Shown: positions 49,601 to 58,686 of the stretch, in pieces
How positions within the stretch are numbered: position 1 is the first letter of the stretch
Layout: the number at the start of each line of letters is the position of its first letter
Assembly (NCBI RefSeq): GCF_003399765.1
Contig: NZ_NFZV01000006.1
Location: 62,001 to 126,000, forward strand
DNA from: Alkalilimnicola ehrlichii
GTDB taxonomy: Bacteria > Pseudomonadota > Gammaproteobacteria > Nitrococcales > AK92
Length of the DNA: 64,000 nucleotides
Reading direction: 5' to 3'
The notes under the pieces: generated by a model
What the model was told of the DNA's origin: nothing
The model's database searches: none
Seen by the model: the letters and a program-made list of their open reading frames with translations, nothing else
Translations under genes and position numbers: made by a program

Positions 49601-51949
49601 CTTGCAGAATACGCTCGGCCGCCTGTTGCAAACTGCGCGAGCGGCGTTGGCGCTCTTCCAGCAGTTGCTGCTTGCGGGTTTCGAAAGCTTCGTGGATTTC
49701 TTCGCGTTTTTCCGTCAGATCGCCGATGAACGCGTCATGCTCACCGAAGCGTCCCTCCAACTCTTCAAGCTGGAGCAACAAGCGGGACAATTCCTGGTCG
49801 GCGCGATCGGGGGTGTCGACCGCCGCCAAGGCGCGCACAACACTTTGCGATAACAACCGGAACTGAGCACCGAATTCGGCCCGCGACTCGCGCTCGCCCA
49901 ACGTGCGTCGGTGCTGATCGGCACGGGCACGAACCTGATTAAGGTCGCCAAACACCGCCGAGACGGCTTCGAGAATGTCGGTACGCGCGCTGGGGTCGTC
50001 GACTTCCAGTTCGTTCACGACCTCGGAGAGCAGGTTCAGCCCATCGGCCACTGTCGTGAGCTTATCCAACACCGGCTCTAGATCGACGCCGCGCTGGATC
50101 TCGGCCAAGGCTTCGTCGCATTCGCCGATCGTTTCCCGATACGGCGCTAACGCCCGCTCGCCCAGCAGGAACTCGACGGTGCGCTGGCTGACGTGATCGA
50201 ATGCTTCGCTAACCGCCTGCTCCAACTCGCCCAGGCGCTCGCCGTCCATATGGCGCAGTTCGCGCAGGGTGATCAACCGGCCGCGCTGACGACGCAGCTG
50301 TTGCAGCGCGTCGACATAACGCTGAATTTCGCTCCACTCGGCGCGGCCGATACTGCTGAGCAGCGTACTCTGCTCCCGCTCGGCGTCCTGCAGTGCATTA
50401 CGGGCGCGCTGACGTATCGCGTCGTAGCGATCGAATTCATCCAGAACTTGCTCGGCAGTCTCCTGCAAGCGCCGCAGTTCCTGATCGAGGTCGTCGACTT
50501 CCTGGCTGCCGAGCCAGTGGTACATATCGCGGGTACGCTGAATCGCCGCGATGAGATCTTCATAGCCCGGCCGGGTCGGTTTCTGCCGCCGAATCTGTCG
50601 CTCGATGGCGTAAATATCGGAAATCGCGCGCACGAGTTCGGGGTTACCGATGCGGGCCAGGAACGACGTATCTTGCGGCTGCGCCGCGCATGCTCTTCGT
50701 CGCAATAGGGGGTATGCCACAGCTGTAAGCTGTGGACACGACCAGGCTTATCCTCGGTACGGAACAGCACCATAGTGCCGTCGCTCTGCGTGGCGTGGCC
50801 GTGGCAGTAGATAGGCGTTGCCACGTCCTGACGAATCACGTTGTACGATAAGAGAACGAAACGGCCGTCGAGTCGGTGGTAGAAAACGTACAACACGTCT
50901 TCGCCATTAGGCGAGCGGACTTCGCGCAGGAAGCGCATGTCGGCGACATCGGCGTCGAACAAGCGGTATTGCGCGTTCTGCAAATAGAACCCACCGGGGA
51001 AGATGATGCCGTGATCTTCGGGTAATTGCCGGCAGGCGCCCGAAAGTTCGTCGATCCGGCGCACATCACGGGTGCGGGTATTGAAGACAAAGTGACGCTC
51101 TTGCGTCTCGCGGTAGGGGAGAATCCGCAGCAGAATCAGCGTACCGACCTTCGCGTAATGGATGTCGGCATCCTGCAAGCTTTGGTTGCGATCCTCAACG
51201 GCTTCGCTGTAGATCCCTTCGCCGTCTTCGGTGTTATTTTCGACCTTGATGGTTAGCGTACCGTTCAAGGTCTCGACAAACACCTCATCGAGAATATTGA
51301 CGTGCGGGTGACGGCCATGGACATGATGCTCGCGGGTCGTCTCTACCCACTCGAAATCGTAACGCGGAGGGACGGTATTATCGCGATCGCCCCGATCGTC
51401 GATGTACTCTGCACGGCCGTCGGGGTGAATGCTCCAGCGAAAGACCTTCTGATCCTCGAAGGTGCTACCCGTCTGGAAGATAGCCAGCAACTTGCCGGTT
51501 AGTACCCGTAACTGTATGAGCCGCGATTCTTTGTAATACTTGAATAAGTCGTCGAAATCGCGTCGAAAGCTAGGATCGTCGAGGAAGGTGCCGGCTACGG
51601 GCACCGATTCCAGTTCGGAGCCGTCGGCATCGACATGCAAACGGTGGAGCCCGAATACGTCCTCGATTCGGGTCTGCTGCTTTAAGCCCAGATGGACCTG
51701 ATAACCGAAAAGCAGATACTCGCCAACGCAGGCGATATCCCGCGCGACGCAATTATTCTCCGTCCGCACCCGGGCACCGCCGATAACGGCCATGTCGGTG
51801 CTGCCGAAGGTCTCTTCCCGGCTGTTGTTAAGCCGCTCCGCCTTCGCCGCCACGGCCTGAGCCTGCTGCTCCAGGCGGCGGCGAATCACGGTATAAGTAC
51901 CGCCTTCTTCCAGCGTGTTTTCGTCTTGCTGCTGTTCCGCGTCTGTCAC
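46653..51949 (-). CDS. Giant AAA+ ATPase ('DNA repair ATPase'-type) of the flotillin operon (apparent frameshift)
   Basis: About 1765 residues after joining two frames; one base is missing near 50681-50691, where PYCDEEHA reads on into AQPQDTSFLARIGNPELVRA. Residues 1-425 form a mostly beta domain (RVRTENNCVARDIACVGEYL, HFVFNTRTRDVRRIDELSG). Residues ~430-870 are long coiled coils (QRARNALQDAEREQSTLLSS, RKQQLLEERQRRSRSLQQAA). A MoxR/dynein-like AAA+ module lies at ~1290-1560: Walker A in ISPPGYGKTMLMEYA, Walker B in NVMLYLDDIQ and a sensor region in VVMAGNPYTES. Family members are sometimes labelled DNA repair ATPase, but nothing here shows DNA repair. It follows the flotillin by 67 bases and probably remodels the flotillin/PspA assembly (inference). 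Confidence 0.85.
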
Positions 51950-52016
51950 CTAGCCATCTCCCCTTCGCGCCTGCCGGGGCCGCAAAGTGACCCCGGCAGT
52001 TGCTACCGCGCTCCTA

Positions 52017-54074
52017 TCAGTTCAGCCCTAAGGATTGCGCCTGTTTGAGCAGCTCTTGAATCTTGCTCTGCTGCTCGGCGTTGCCCTTAGACATGAGCTT
52101 GGTGAGCGCCGCGGAGACGGACAGGTTTTTGATGTCGTTGGTGTCGATGCCGGCGTTGGTGATCAACTCTTTGAGATCGGTCGCCAAGTCTTTTTCGCCG
52201 TTCAGGTAGCCACCGGCGACACTTTGCAGCACATTGCTGTTGGTCAGTGCAGCATCGATCGCCTTGCCGCCGGAAATCGCCCCGACCATGCGATCGAAGA
52301 AAGCACCGTCGCCGCCGACAATATTGATGTTGGCGGACTTGAAGGCTTCGGCAAGAACCTGCGCCTGGTGTCGACCCAATTCCTGGTTGGCGGTGATCGC
52401 CTGCGATTGAATGTCGCGGGTCTTCTCCAGCTCCATCCGGAACTCTTCGTGCAGACGGCCGCTTTCGTCGAGCTGAGCGAGCGCTTTGAACTTCTCCATA
52501 AGGCCGGCGGCTTCCGCTTCGTAACGCTCGCGAATGGCGACCGCTTCCGCCTGCCCCATGCGCTCGACGCCTTCGGCTTCGGCGCCACGACGTTCGCGCT
52601 CGACGCGGGCTGCGGCCAGGCCTTTCTCCTCTTCACCACGAGCTTCGGCCAGCAGCTGCTCGCGGGTAACCTCTGCCTGTGCCCGACCGTATTTCTCATC
52701 GGCCGCTGCCTTCGCATCGCGCACCCGCGCTTCAGCCAAGCCTTCCGCAGCCTTCTCTGCCATCTCGCCCTCGGCGAGTACTTTCATCGCTTCGGACTGC
52801 TTGGCAGAGGTTTCCAGCTCGGCTTCCGCCAAGGCGATCGAACGCTGAGCCTCGTGGCGAGCGGCTTTCTCGTCGGCTTCGGCTTGTTTAAGCTGTTTGA
52901 CCAAGGACTCTTCGGCCGCCGCTTCCGCCTCGATAACGCGAGTGCGCCGCTCACGCTCGGCGGCGCTGATCTCACGCACCTCTTTGATGCGCTCTTCTTC
53001 TTCCGCTACTTCGCGCTGCTGCGCGACCACAGCCCGGCGTTGTTCTTCCACCGCACGGTCGCGTGCGACTTCACGCAGCGACACTTCTTCGATCCGTGCC
53101 ACCGCTTCGAGGTCGCGCGCTCTCTTGACTTCCTCTTCCTTGATCGCCACGACGCGTAAGCGCTCTTGGGCAGCGACTTCCAGCTCGCGGTGCTGGTTTT
53201 CCTCTTCGATCGCGATCTGCTGATCGGTGCGAATCCGTGCCTGCTCAGCCCGCAGACGCTCTTCTTCCTGCACCGCCGCGGTAGCCGCTTGCTCGCGTGC
53301 CACCGTGGTATCGATCTCGCGCCGCTGTTTGGCTTCAGCATCGGCCTGCTGACGCTCCAGCTCCAGAATCGTCTCTTGTGCTTCGACGTCCTGTTTCTTG
53401 ATCGATTTCTGCTCGTTGCGGCGCGCGTCGTTGGCAGCAACCCGCTGACCAGCCGTCAACTCGGTAATCTTACGGATACCCTGCGAGTCGAGGATGTTGT
53501 TGTCATCCAGCTCGGAAATCGGGGTCTGTTCCAAGTAGTCGATGGCTACGTCTTCCAGGCGATAACCGTTCAGATCGTTCGCCACCATACGTTTAATCGC
53601 ATCGCGGAACTGCTCGCGCTCCTGGTATAGCGATTCGAAATCGAGCTGTTTACCGACCGTCTTCAACGCCTCGGCGAATTTCGCGTTGAACAGCTCATCC
53701 AAGGTAAGTTCGTCCGAGGCACGCGCGCAGCCGATATGGCTCGCCACATGAAGCACATCGTCTTCCGTGGGATTAACCCGGATAAAGAAATTAACGGAAA
53801 TATCGGCGCGAATATTATCCTTACAGATCAAGCCTTCGTGCGCCTTACGGGTAATCACGATCCGCTTGACGGAGATATCCATGGTCTCCGCTTTGTGGAT
53901 CACCGGCAGCACGATACGCCCGGTAAACGTGACATGCGGCCGGTCCCGCATGGTGTTGACGATCATGGCCTTGCCTTGCTCTACCTTCTGGAAGAACTTC
54001 ATGGCCATGATCAGGGCACCAAACACGATAAATAGCATTATCGTGCCGCCCACGATCAAGGTCTCTGCTGTCAT
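52017..54074 (-). CDS. Flotillin / SPFH (band 7) domain protein, YqiK-like
   Basis: 685 residues. An N-terminal membrane helix (LIVGGTIMLFIVFGALIMA), then an SPFH domain at ~30-200 (FQKVEQGKAMIVNTMRDRPH, GLICKDNIRADISVNFFIRV), then ~350 residues of Ala-Glu-rich coiled coil (EEERLRAEQARIRTDQQIAI and many AEA/EAE repeats) and a Gly-containing C-terminal region (VGAISGGKAIDAALTNSN). Flotillins form membrane microdomain scaffolds. YqiJ and YqiK are neighbours in E. coli, as here. Middle gene of YqiJ-flotillin-AAA+. Confidence 0.93.
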   Translation of the reverse strand: MTAETLIVGGTIMLFIVFGALIMAMKFFQKVEQGKAMIVNTMRDRPHVTFTGRIVLPVIHKAETMDISVKRIVITRKAHEGLICKDNIRADISVNFFIRVNPTEDDVLHVASHIGCARASDELTLDELFNAKFAEALKTVGKQLDFESLYQEREQFRDAIKRMVANDLNGYRLEDVAIDYLEQTPISELDDNNILDSQGIRKITELTAGQRVAANDARRNEQKSIKKQDVEAQETILELERQQADAEAKQRREIDTTVAREQAATAAVQEEERLRAEQARIRTDQQIAIEEENQHRELEVAAQERLRVVAIKEEEVKRARDLEAVARIEEVSLREVARDRAVEEQRRAVVAQQREVAEEEERIKEVREISAAERERRTRVIEAEAAAEESLVKQLKQAEADEKAARHEAQRSIALAEAELETSAKQSEAMKVLAEGEMAEKAAEGLAEARVRDAKAAADEKYGRAQAEVTREQLLAEARGEEEKGLAAARVERERRGAEAEGVERMGQAEAVAIRERYEAEAAGLMEKFKALAQLDESGRLHEEFRMELEKTRDIQSQAITANQELGRHQAQVLAEAFKSANINIVGGDGAFFDRMVGAISGGKAIDAALTNSNVLQSVAGGYLNGEKDLATDLKELITNAGIDTNDIKNLSVSAALTKLMSKGNAEQQSKIQELLKQAQSLGLN

Positions 54075-54135
54075 TAACGCTTCCTCATTGCTGGACTCGA
54101 AGAATCAACGAATAACGCCGCGACTCGGGTCACGG

Positions 54136-54759
54136 TCATTCGCCCGCGGTAATCAGGTAAATTTTCTGTTCGGGGCAATAATCAATGATTAACGCACGTT
54201 GGCCGCGCGTCAGTACTTGGCCGTCTACGGTGCGCACAGGAAGAATCAGCACAGAACCGTCCTCGGCGAAGCGCGCCTCCCCCCACTGCTCATCGGCCTG
54301 ACCGCTCTGGATTTCGCACACCTGGCCTACCAATTCGCGGTTAGTACGCGCCGCACCGCCCTGCACGAACAGCTTTTTCATCGGCCGCGAACTCAGCTTA
54401 CCCAGAATCAAGCCGCCGACGAGCGCGGCGAAAAACGTCACGACACCCAAACCGAACTGCAACCAATCTGGCAGGTGCAACAGGATGTTTCCGTGCACCA
54501 ACGCACTGAGCATCCAAGCCCAGAGCACGGCAAATGACAGCACGATGGTCATCGGCACGCCGCGCACGGCAATGGCTGACAACAACCCTGCAAGGCCACT
54601 GGAGAGACTTTCCTCGATCCCGTCGATGGCATCGACCGGAATCAACTCGACATCCAGTGCCCCGAGCATGACGCATAGCCAATACAGGACGCACAATGCC
54701 AAAAGCAGCGTGAACGGCGCCGTTGGAAACGACGTGATTAATGAAAAGTACTCGACCAC
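54136..54759 (-). CDS. YqiJ-like inner-membrane protein with OB fold
   Basis: 207 residues with a GTG start and AGGGG 8 bases upstream. Three or four hydrophobic segments at ~12-35, 60-90 and 100-120 (FTLLLALCVLYWLCVMLGAL, MTIVLSFAVLWAWMLSALV) are followed by a soluble beta-barrel domain of NfeD/OB type (NRELVGQVCEIQSGQADEQW, then RTVDGQVLTRGQRALII). NfeD/OB proteins partner flotillins. First gene of the leftward operon; 61 bases separate it from the flotillin start. Confidence 0.87.
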   Translation of the reverse strand: MVEYFSLITSFPTAPFTLLLALCVLYWLCVMLGALDVELIPVDAIDGIEESLSSGLAGLLSAIAVRGVPMTIVLSFAVLWAWMLSALVHGNILLHLPDWLQFGLGVVTFFAALVGGLILGKLSSRPMKKLFVQGGAARTNRELVGQVCEIQSGQADEQWGEARFAEDGSVLILPVRTVDGQVLTRGQRALIIDYCPEQKIYLITAGE

Positions 54760-55262
54760 GGCGGGGCCCCTAAAAATACTTCTTATTGGTTACCACCAAC
54801 TGTGCACAACCCAACCAAAAACACGGCTCCAGGGGGAATCAAGCCGCATACGCACAGTCAGTACTTGGGAATACTAGCCGATGGCTAAATACTCAAGCAA
54901 GCAAACCAAAAGAACGATTTATTATTTTTAATACTAACAACAGCTTACAGCAGGCACCCAGCCCTTAACCCGAACTAATGCTCAGAACTGCCTTTAGCTA
55001 GGAGATTATTATATATCACTAACTTTCGTATTTCCCCAGAGCTCAGGCCTAAAACAAAAAAACAATACTCAACAGGACGGCATCGAAAAACAATACTATT
55101 GGCCACTGGAAAAACACCGAAATGCCGGAGCGAATCAACTGGAAAGCGCCTCAAGTCGCGCGAGGCACTCGCAACAACGCCACCGCCTGGGCATAGGGCT
55201 CAGCCCGGCGATGCATTGCCGGGCAACGGGCAACGAAGCCCAACAGGCGCGTTCTCGGCACC
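54760..55262. other. AT-rich intergenic region upstream of the flotillin operon
   Basis: About 500 bases. The stretch 54880-55100 is clearly more AT-rich than the neighbouring genes. No ORF with coding character. It must hold the operon promoter and the end of the ABM-enzyme transcript; no specific boxes can be defended. Confidence 0.5.
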
Positions 55263-55571
55263 CTATGATGACAGCACAGATTCGAAACCTTCGAACTGCG
55301 GCGGCCCCAAATAGATATCTTTTGCCGCACCTGCTTGGGCATGAGCCTTGCGGAAGGCCTCGGAGCGCGTCCAATCCTCAAAGGCTTGGCGAGATTCCCA
55401 AACGGAGTGGGATACGAATAAAGTGTGGTCGTCGTGGCTTGGCCCACGCAGCAAGTTAAAGCGCTTAAAGCCCGGCACCTCGTCGAGGAACGTTTCCCGC
55501 TGTCGCCAGGTTTCGACAAACGCCTCTTCCTTCCCAAGCGCGATCCGGAATCGATTCATAGCGATGAACAT
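55263..55571 (-). CDS. Antibiotic biosynthesis monooxygenase (ABM) domain protein, heme-oxygenase-like
   Basis: 102 residues, a single ferredoxin-like ABM domain: FIAMNRFRIALGKEEAFVET, FLDEVPGFKRFNLLRGPSHD, and TLFVSHSVWESRQAFEDWT then FRKAH. The layout (short N-terminal strand, conserved Asn, later His) is like IsdG/HmoB heme-degrading enzymes, although ABM proteins also act on quinones. Third gene downstream of a ferric-reductase-like membrane protein (82 bases), which favours a heme or iron role by context. Confidence 0.82.
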   Translation of the reverse strand: MFIAMNRFRIALGKEEAFVETWRQRETFLDEVPGFKRFNLLRGPSHDDHTLFVSHSVWESRQAFEDWTRSEAFRKAHAQAGAAKDIYLGPPQFEGFESVLSS

Positions 55572-55653
55572 AGTCTTGCAATCCTCTTCTCTTACGCCTT
55601 GCTACTCAGCTGTGGCCTATCGCCTCTTCGCAGGGAAGAAGCGATAAAGCCTG

Positions 55654-56301
55654 CTATCGCAGCTTCGCTTTCCACCAGAAGTAGTACGCAACCATAAGCG
55701 CAAGGCTAATTAAGTAGAACAGATATACGGCTTCCAGAAAGCCTAAGCGGGTTTCGCTGCCAATCGAAGTAGCGTGCACATAGACCAGCACGAAGCCCGG
55801 CAACCACAACAGGTGCAGCCACTTCAAGCTGACGAAACGCCGCCGCAGCCAACCCGCAAGCGCCACGACAATGAAAATCCACAAGGCGATAGTGCCAAGG
55901 CTGACTTGTAGCACATAAAAGCCCCCACTGAACTCCGGCACTAACCAATGCAAGGTCGAATGCCCGGCTCGAAGGGATGTCGCCATTATGAATAGGGCCG
56001 CATGAGCCACCAGTGCCCCTACGGTGATGAGCCCCAAGGTCCGATGCACCTTCTGGGTTGCACCTAAAGCTTTTGCAACGGTAGGCAAAGCCTTTGCGAC
56101 AGCCAGCATCGCCTGCAACCATAACAAACCGAAAGCTAACAGTCCGAAAAAGCGCGAGAAAATATAGATGCTTTGCCCAGGCGGCATCTCGTAACGCAGA
56201 TAAACGGATGGATTACCAACCAACGCCAACCACGCAACGAGCGCCGGCACCACCACCAGCAACACAGCAAGCCCAGGAATCGCACCTCGAGAAATCGTCA
56301 T
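55654..56301 (-). CDS. Ferric-reductase-like transmembrane protein
   Basis: 215 residues from the ATG at 56301 with six hydrophobic segments. His residues in the membrane helices (QKVHRTLGLITVGALVAHAA, GHSTLHWLVPE, LKWLHLLWLPGFVLVYVHA) match the two-heme arrangement of the ferric reductase/MsrQ group. No FAD/NADPH domain is attached. Its start is five bases after the stop of the ChrB-rhodanese lipoprotein, so they are co-expressed. Likely passes electrons across the inner membrane; the acceptor is unknown. Confidence 0.85.
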   Translation of the reverse strand: MTISRGAIPGLAVLLVVVPALVAWLALVGNPSVYLRYEMPPGQSIYIFSRFFGLLAFGLLWLQAMLAVAKALPTVAKALGATQKVHRTLGLITVGALVAHAALFIMATSLRAGHSTLHWLVPEFSGGFYVLQVSLGTIALWIFIVVALAGWLRRRFVSLKWLHLLWLPGFVLVYVHATSIGSETRLGFLEAVYLFYLISLALMVAYYFWWKAKLR

Positions 56302-56306
56302 CGCCC

Positions 56307-57287
56307 TCACTCCTTGACAGCCGCCAAGCACGCGGAAGCATCTTGCAGGCACTCCTCAAGCTGGAGCATCGCGTCGCCACGCGTTAAGCCTCGCGTCCCG
56401 ACGATCGGCAGGCCAAACTCCACCCACCCCTGTATTCCAAACGGATCAAGAATCACGGAGTTAGCCACTCCGGCGTCATGCAGGGCTTTTGCGAGCTCGA
56501 AACCACGAAAATCCTTAACGCAGTAACTAACAACGTAGTCGGCTTCACCGATTTTCTCTGCGATGGCTGGAGAAACATCTCGCAATGCAACGTTTAACGC
56601 TCCGGGGATATGTCCCTCTTTAAACTCGTTCGGCTCGCGTACATCGACAAAGACGACCCGTTTACCCTTACCCATTTCCCGTAGTAACAAATCTATAGGC
56701 ACTTCCGGAATGAGGCGGTTTCTATTAGCCACGGCAAAATCTACCGCTCCGCAGTCAATAGCCAAGTCGCGGGCGGAAAAGCTTTCGCCGCTTTGCTCCT
56801 GGCGCTGCAGCAACCGATAAACTCGATCAAAGAAGGCGACATAGCAATCCGCGCTTACACCTTCTCGGCCATAGGTTCGTTGCAAGGACCGAAACCCTTG
56901 CTCCATCAAGGGCGACTCCGGCAACTCCGCGGGCTTCCAAAACTCGACCTCCACTTCTTGCACAATCTCGCCCATGTAGGTCAAAACCGGATCGTCAAGC
57001 GCAAACTGCCTGCGTACAACCTCGAACGCAGAAAGACCATCCTTCCGCCGAAGCTCCGCGGTTTCGACATCGAATACCGTTGCCCCCTCCGGAAAAGAGG
57101 CACCTGGCTGAACGATCTTCAGCTCCGCCTCCGGGTCAACAACATGACTCAACAACCAAGCCGCCGCCCATTTATCAGGCCCTAGGCCGTACTCGGTAGC
57201 AAAGACCTTGGACTCCGGATTGCTAGGAGAGCCACACCCCACCACGATCATCGTGAAAATAAGAAGACATACGGAAAAGCGCTTCAT
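56307..57287 (-). CDS. Lipoprotein with chromate-resistance (ChrB-like) and rhodanese domains
   Basis: 326 residues from the ATG at 57287: signal MKRFSVCLLIFTMIVVGCGS with a lipobox. Residues ~28-165 match the ChrB C-terminal domain (DKWAAAWLLSHVVDPEAELK, then PEGATVFDVETAELRRKDGL and FALDDPVLTYMGEIVQEV). Residues ~210-310 form a rhodanese domain with active loop YCVKDFRG. The fusion places sulfur transfer or chromate sensing in the periplasm. It heads the operon with the ferric-reductase-like and ABM genes. The combined system suggests handling of an oxidised metal or heme, by inference. Confidence 0.82.
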   Translation of the reverse strand: MKRFSVCLLIFTMIVVGCGSPSNPESKVFATEYGLGPDKWAAAWLLSHVVDPEAELKIVQPGASFPEGATVFDVETAELRRKDGLSAFEVVRRQFALDDPVLTYMGEIVQEVEVEFWKPAELPESPLMEQGFRSLQRTYGREGVSADCYVAFFDRVYRLLQRQEQSGESFSARDLAIDCGAVDFAVANRNRLIPEVPIDLLLREMGKGKRVVFVDVREPNEFKEGHIPGALNVALRDVSPAIAEKIGEADYVVSYCVKDFRGFELAKALHDAGVANSVILDPFGIQGWVEFGLPIVGTRGLTRGDAMLQLEECLQDASACLAAVKE

Positions 57288-57344
57288 CCACCCCAACTCC
57301 TGTAAGGCACACCATCCACTTGGCAAGCAGAGTTTGTTTCCCTA

Positions 57345-57495
57345 GACAAAAAACATCATAGGACAAATTATTGATCGGTTTATCAACTTTTATCTAGCAG
57401 AATATAGCTTGTATAGAGAAAGATAAAATCAATTAATTTATAAATTGTTATATGTAGAAAATATAAAATTGACTGGATATTTTTAAAGGTTCTCA
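57345..57495. other. AT-rich island at the edge of the RHS region
   Basis: About 150 bases of strongly AT-rich DNA, much poorer in G+C than both sides, with no coding character. It marks the boundary between the ChrB-rhodanese operon and the RHS toxin remnants and may contain the operon promoter. Confidence 0.6.
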
Positions 57496-57720
57496 TTAAT
57501 CGCGTTGCGACTGGAGTAGTGCCTCCCAATACCGAGCCTCCTCCTCATCGGGAGCTCCGTGGTCGCCTCGCCCCAAGATGTATATGATAGAACGGATAGA
57601 CTGTTGGCGGTCTGAAGGGGGCAATTTCTGGTAGTAGCCTATAGCGACATCACGGTCCTCTCGATACCCTGACTGATGGCATGCTAATCGCCAACATGCG
57701 ATACGGATCCCAAGTGAAGA
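57496..57720 (-). pseudogene. Gene fragment, unknown, in the RHS graveyard
   Basis: An open frame of 74 codons with good coding character but no start codon at its beginning: RIACWRLACHQSGYREDRDV, YYQKLPPSDRQQSIRSIIYI, then GAPDEEEARYWEALLQSQRD and a TAA. The upstream part is missing or out of frame. It lies in line after the immunity-like gene at 57820. Possibly a second immunity or accessory gene remnant. Confidence 0.5.
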
Positions 57721-57819
57721 TTAGCGCCAGCGCGCCTCAAACCCAGTTTATGCGCTAGTCCTGACCAACGTGAACCCAATCAGCCGCTTGGAGCGCCCAC
57801 CAGCCTTCACGGCCTTTCC

Positions 57820-58218
57820 CTAGCCCCTGGCGCCGACATAACAAAGCCTTTTCAATAAATTTTGCCCTTCCTCCTGGGAAGAAACCTGAAAGTAGACGTC
57901 GCCATTCCTATCAACTCTGTACACACTAATCTCATAACCATCCCTTAGCCGAATCGCGTTCCGACGCCACCCCCGCCAACCGCGTAGCGAATACAAAGTT
58001 TTTGCGGCAGAATTCTCTTGCGGCGTAAGAGATACAACAACCAAGCCCCCTCCGCCTCGGCCCGTCTCAATACGCGGAGAAGCAGGGAGCGGCGCCGACC
58101 TTTCTACAAACAAGGAGCACGGATCAACATCAACAACGTGCTCATCGTCGACAAACATGACCACGACAAACGCCACAAAAAAAAGAGCCAAAACAAAACA
58201 CACTGCCGCTAGCTTCAT
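57820..58218 (-). CDS. Putative immunity protein with N-terminal membrane anchor
   Basis: 132 residues from the ATG at 58218, five bases after the stop of the NlpC-like toxin remnant. MKLAAVCFVLALFFVAFVVV forms a membrane anchor; the periplasmic part has a Gly-rich stretch and the domain TLYSLRGWRGWRRNAIRLRD, then EISVYRVDRNGDVYFQVSSQ. No family recognised. An anchored periplasmic protein is what would be needed against a peptidoglycan-cleaving toxin, hence the immunity guess, which rests on position and topology only. Confidence 0.6.
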   Translation of the reverse strand: MKLAAVCFVLALFFVAFVVVMFVDDEHVVDVDPCSLFVERSAPLPASPRIETGRGGGGLVVVSLTPQENSAAKTLYSLRGWRGWRRNAIRLRDGYEISVYRVDRNGDVYFQVSSQEEGQNLLKRLCYVGARG

Positions 58219-58223
58219 AATTT

Positions 58224-58572
58224 CTACCACCGACAAACATGGGCGGAATTATGGGCAAGCGCACCACCTAAAAGTTGTATCATTCCCACTCCCAAGCCCC
58301 ATGGGTTAGCTTCTACACGCCCGGTAATACTGCTCGCTGAGACGGTCTCCACCCCACCTCCCAGCTTACCTACCAATAATCCCTGTATGCCCTGTATAGT
58401 CGGGACCCTGACGAGCTATCGCGATAATGTCGCTAGGCTGCGCCGACCCATCGACAACCGACCAATAGACATCATAGTCGTCGGGACAGAAAAAGCAGGC
58501 CAACCGGTCGTTGCCGCGCTGGGCGACTTGCTGCGGCAGGCCCGGCAGATCAATCCAGAGCTTCCTCGCCAT
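58224..58572 (-). pseudogene. Chimera: REP-associated transposase N terminus fused to an NlpC/P60-like toxin tip
   Basis: A strong ribosome binding site (GGAGGAGG) and MARKLWIDLPGLPQQVAQRG, then NDRLACFF, are the start of a REP-associated tyrosine transposase. Near residue 39 the protein changes to GSAQPSDIIAIARQGPDYTG, then HTGII, the pattern of a papain-like NlpC/P60 peptidoglycan hydrolase with its GHTGI histidine. After GII the frame stops, but one base fewer (extra G at 58373-58374) lets it continue VGKLGGGVETVSASSITGRV to a TAG at 58224-58226. This break has the opposite sign from all others in the window, so it may be true decay. The conserved Cys of NlpC is not in the remnant. Confidence 0.6.
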
Positions 58573-58686
58573 GCGCCTCCTCCGTGAGCCATTCGCCCTC
58601 AAGCCTAGCCCGCGTCAGCCCCGGCGCAAGAGTGAGAGGAAGTATTAGAAGAAACTGTTCGCTGACGCCGGTTTCGGGCCCTCACA

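Noticed and set aside
52035-53159. Long plus-strand open frame opposite the flotillin gene
   Set aside because: The repetitive Ala/Glu coiled-coil coding of flotillin leaves the opposite strand open (Leu/Phe-rich product); it has no ribosome binding site or recognisable domain.
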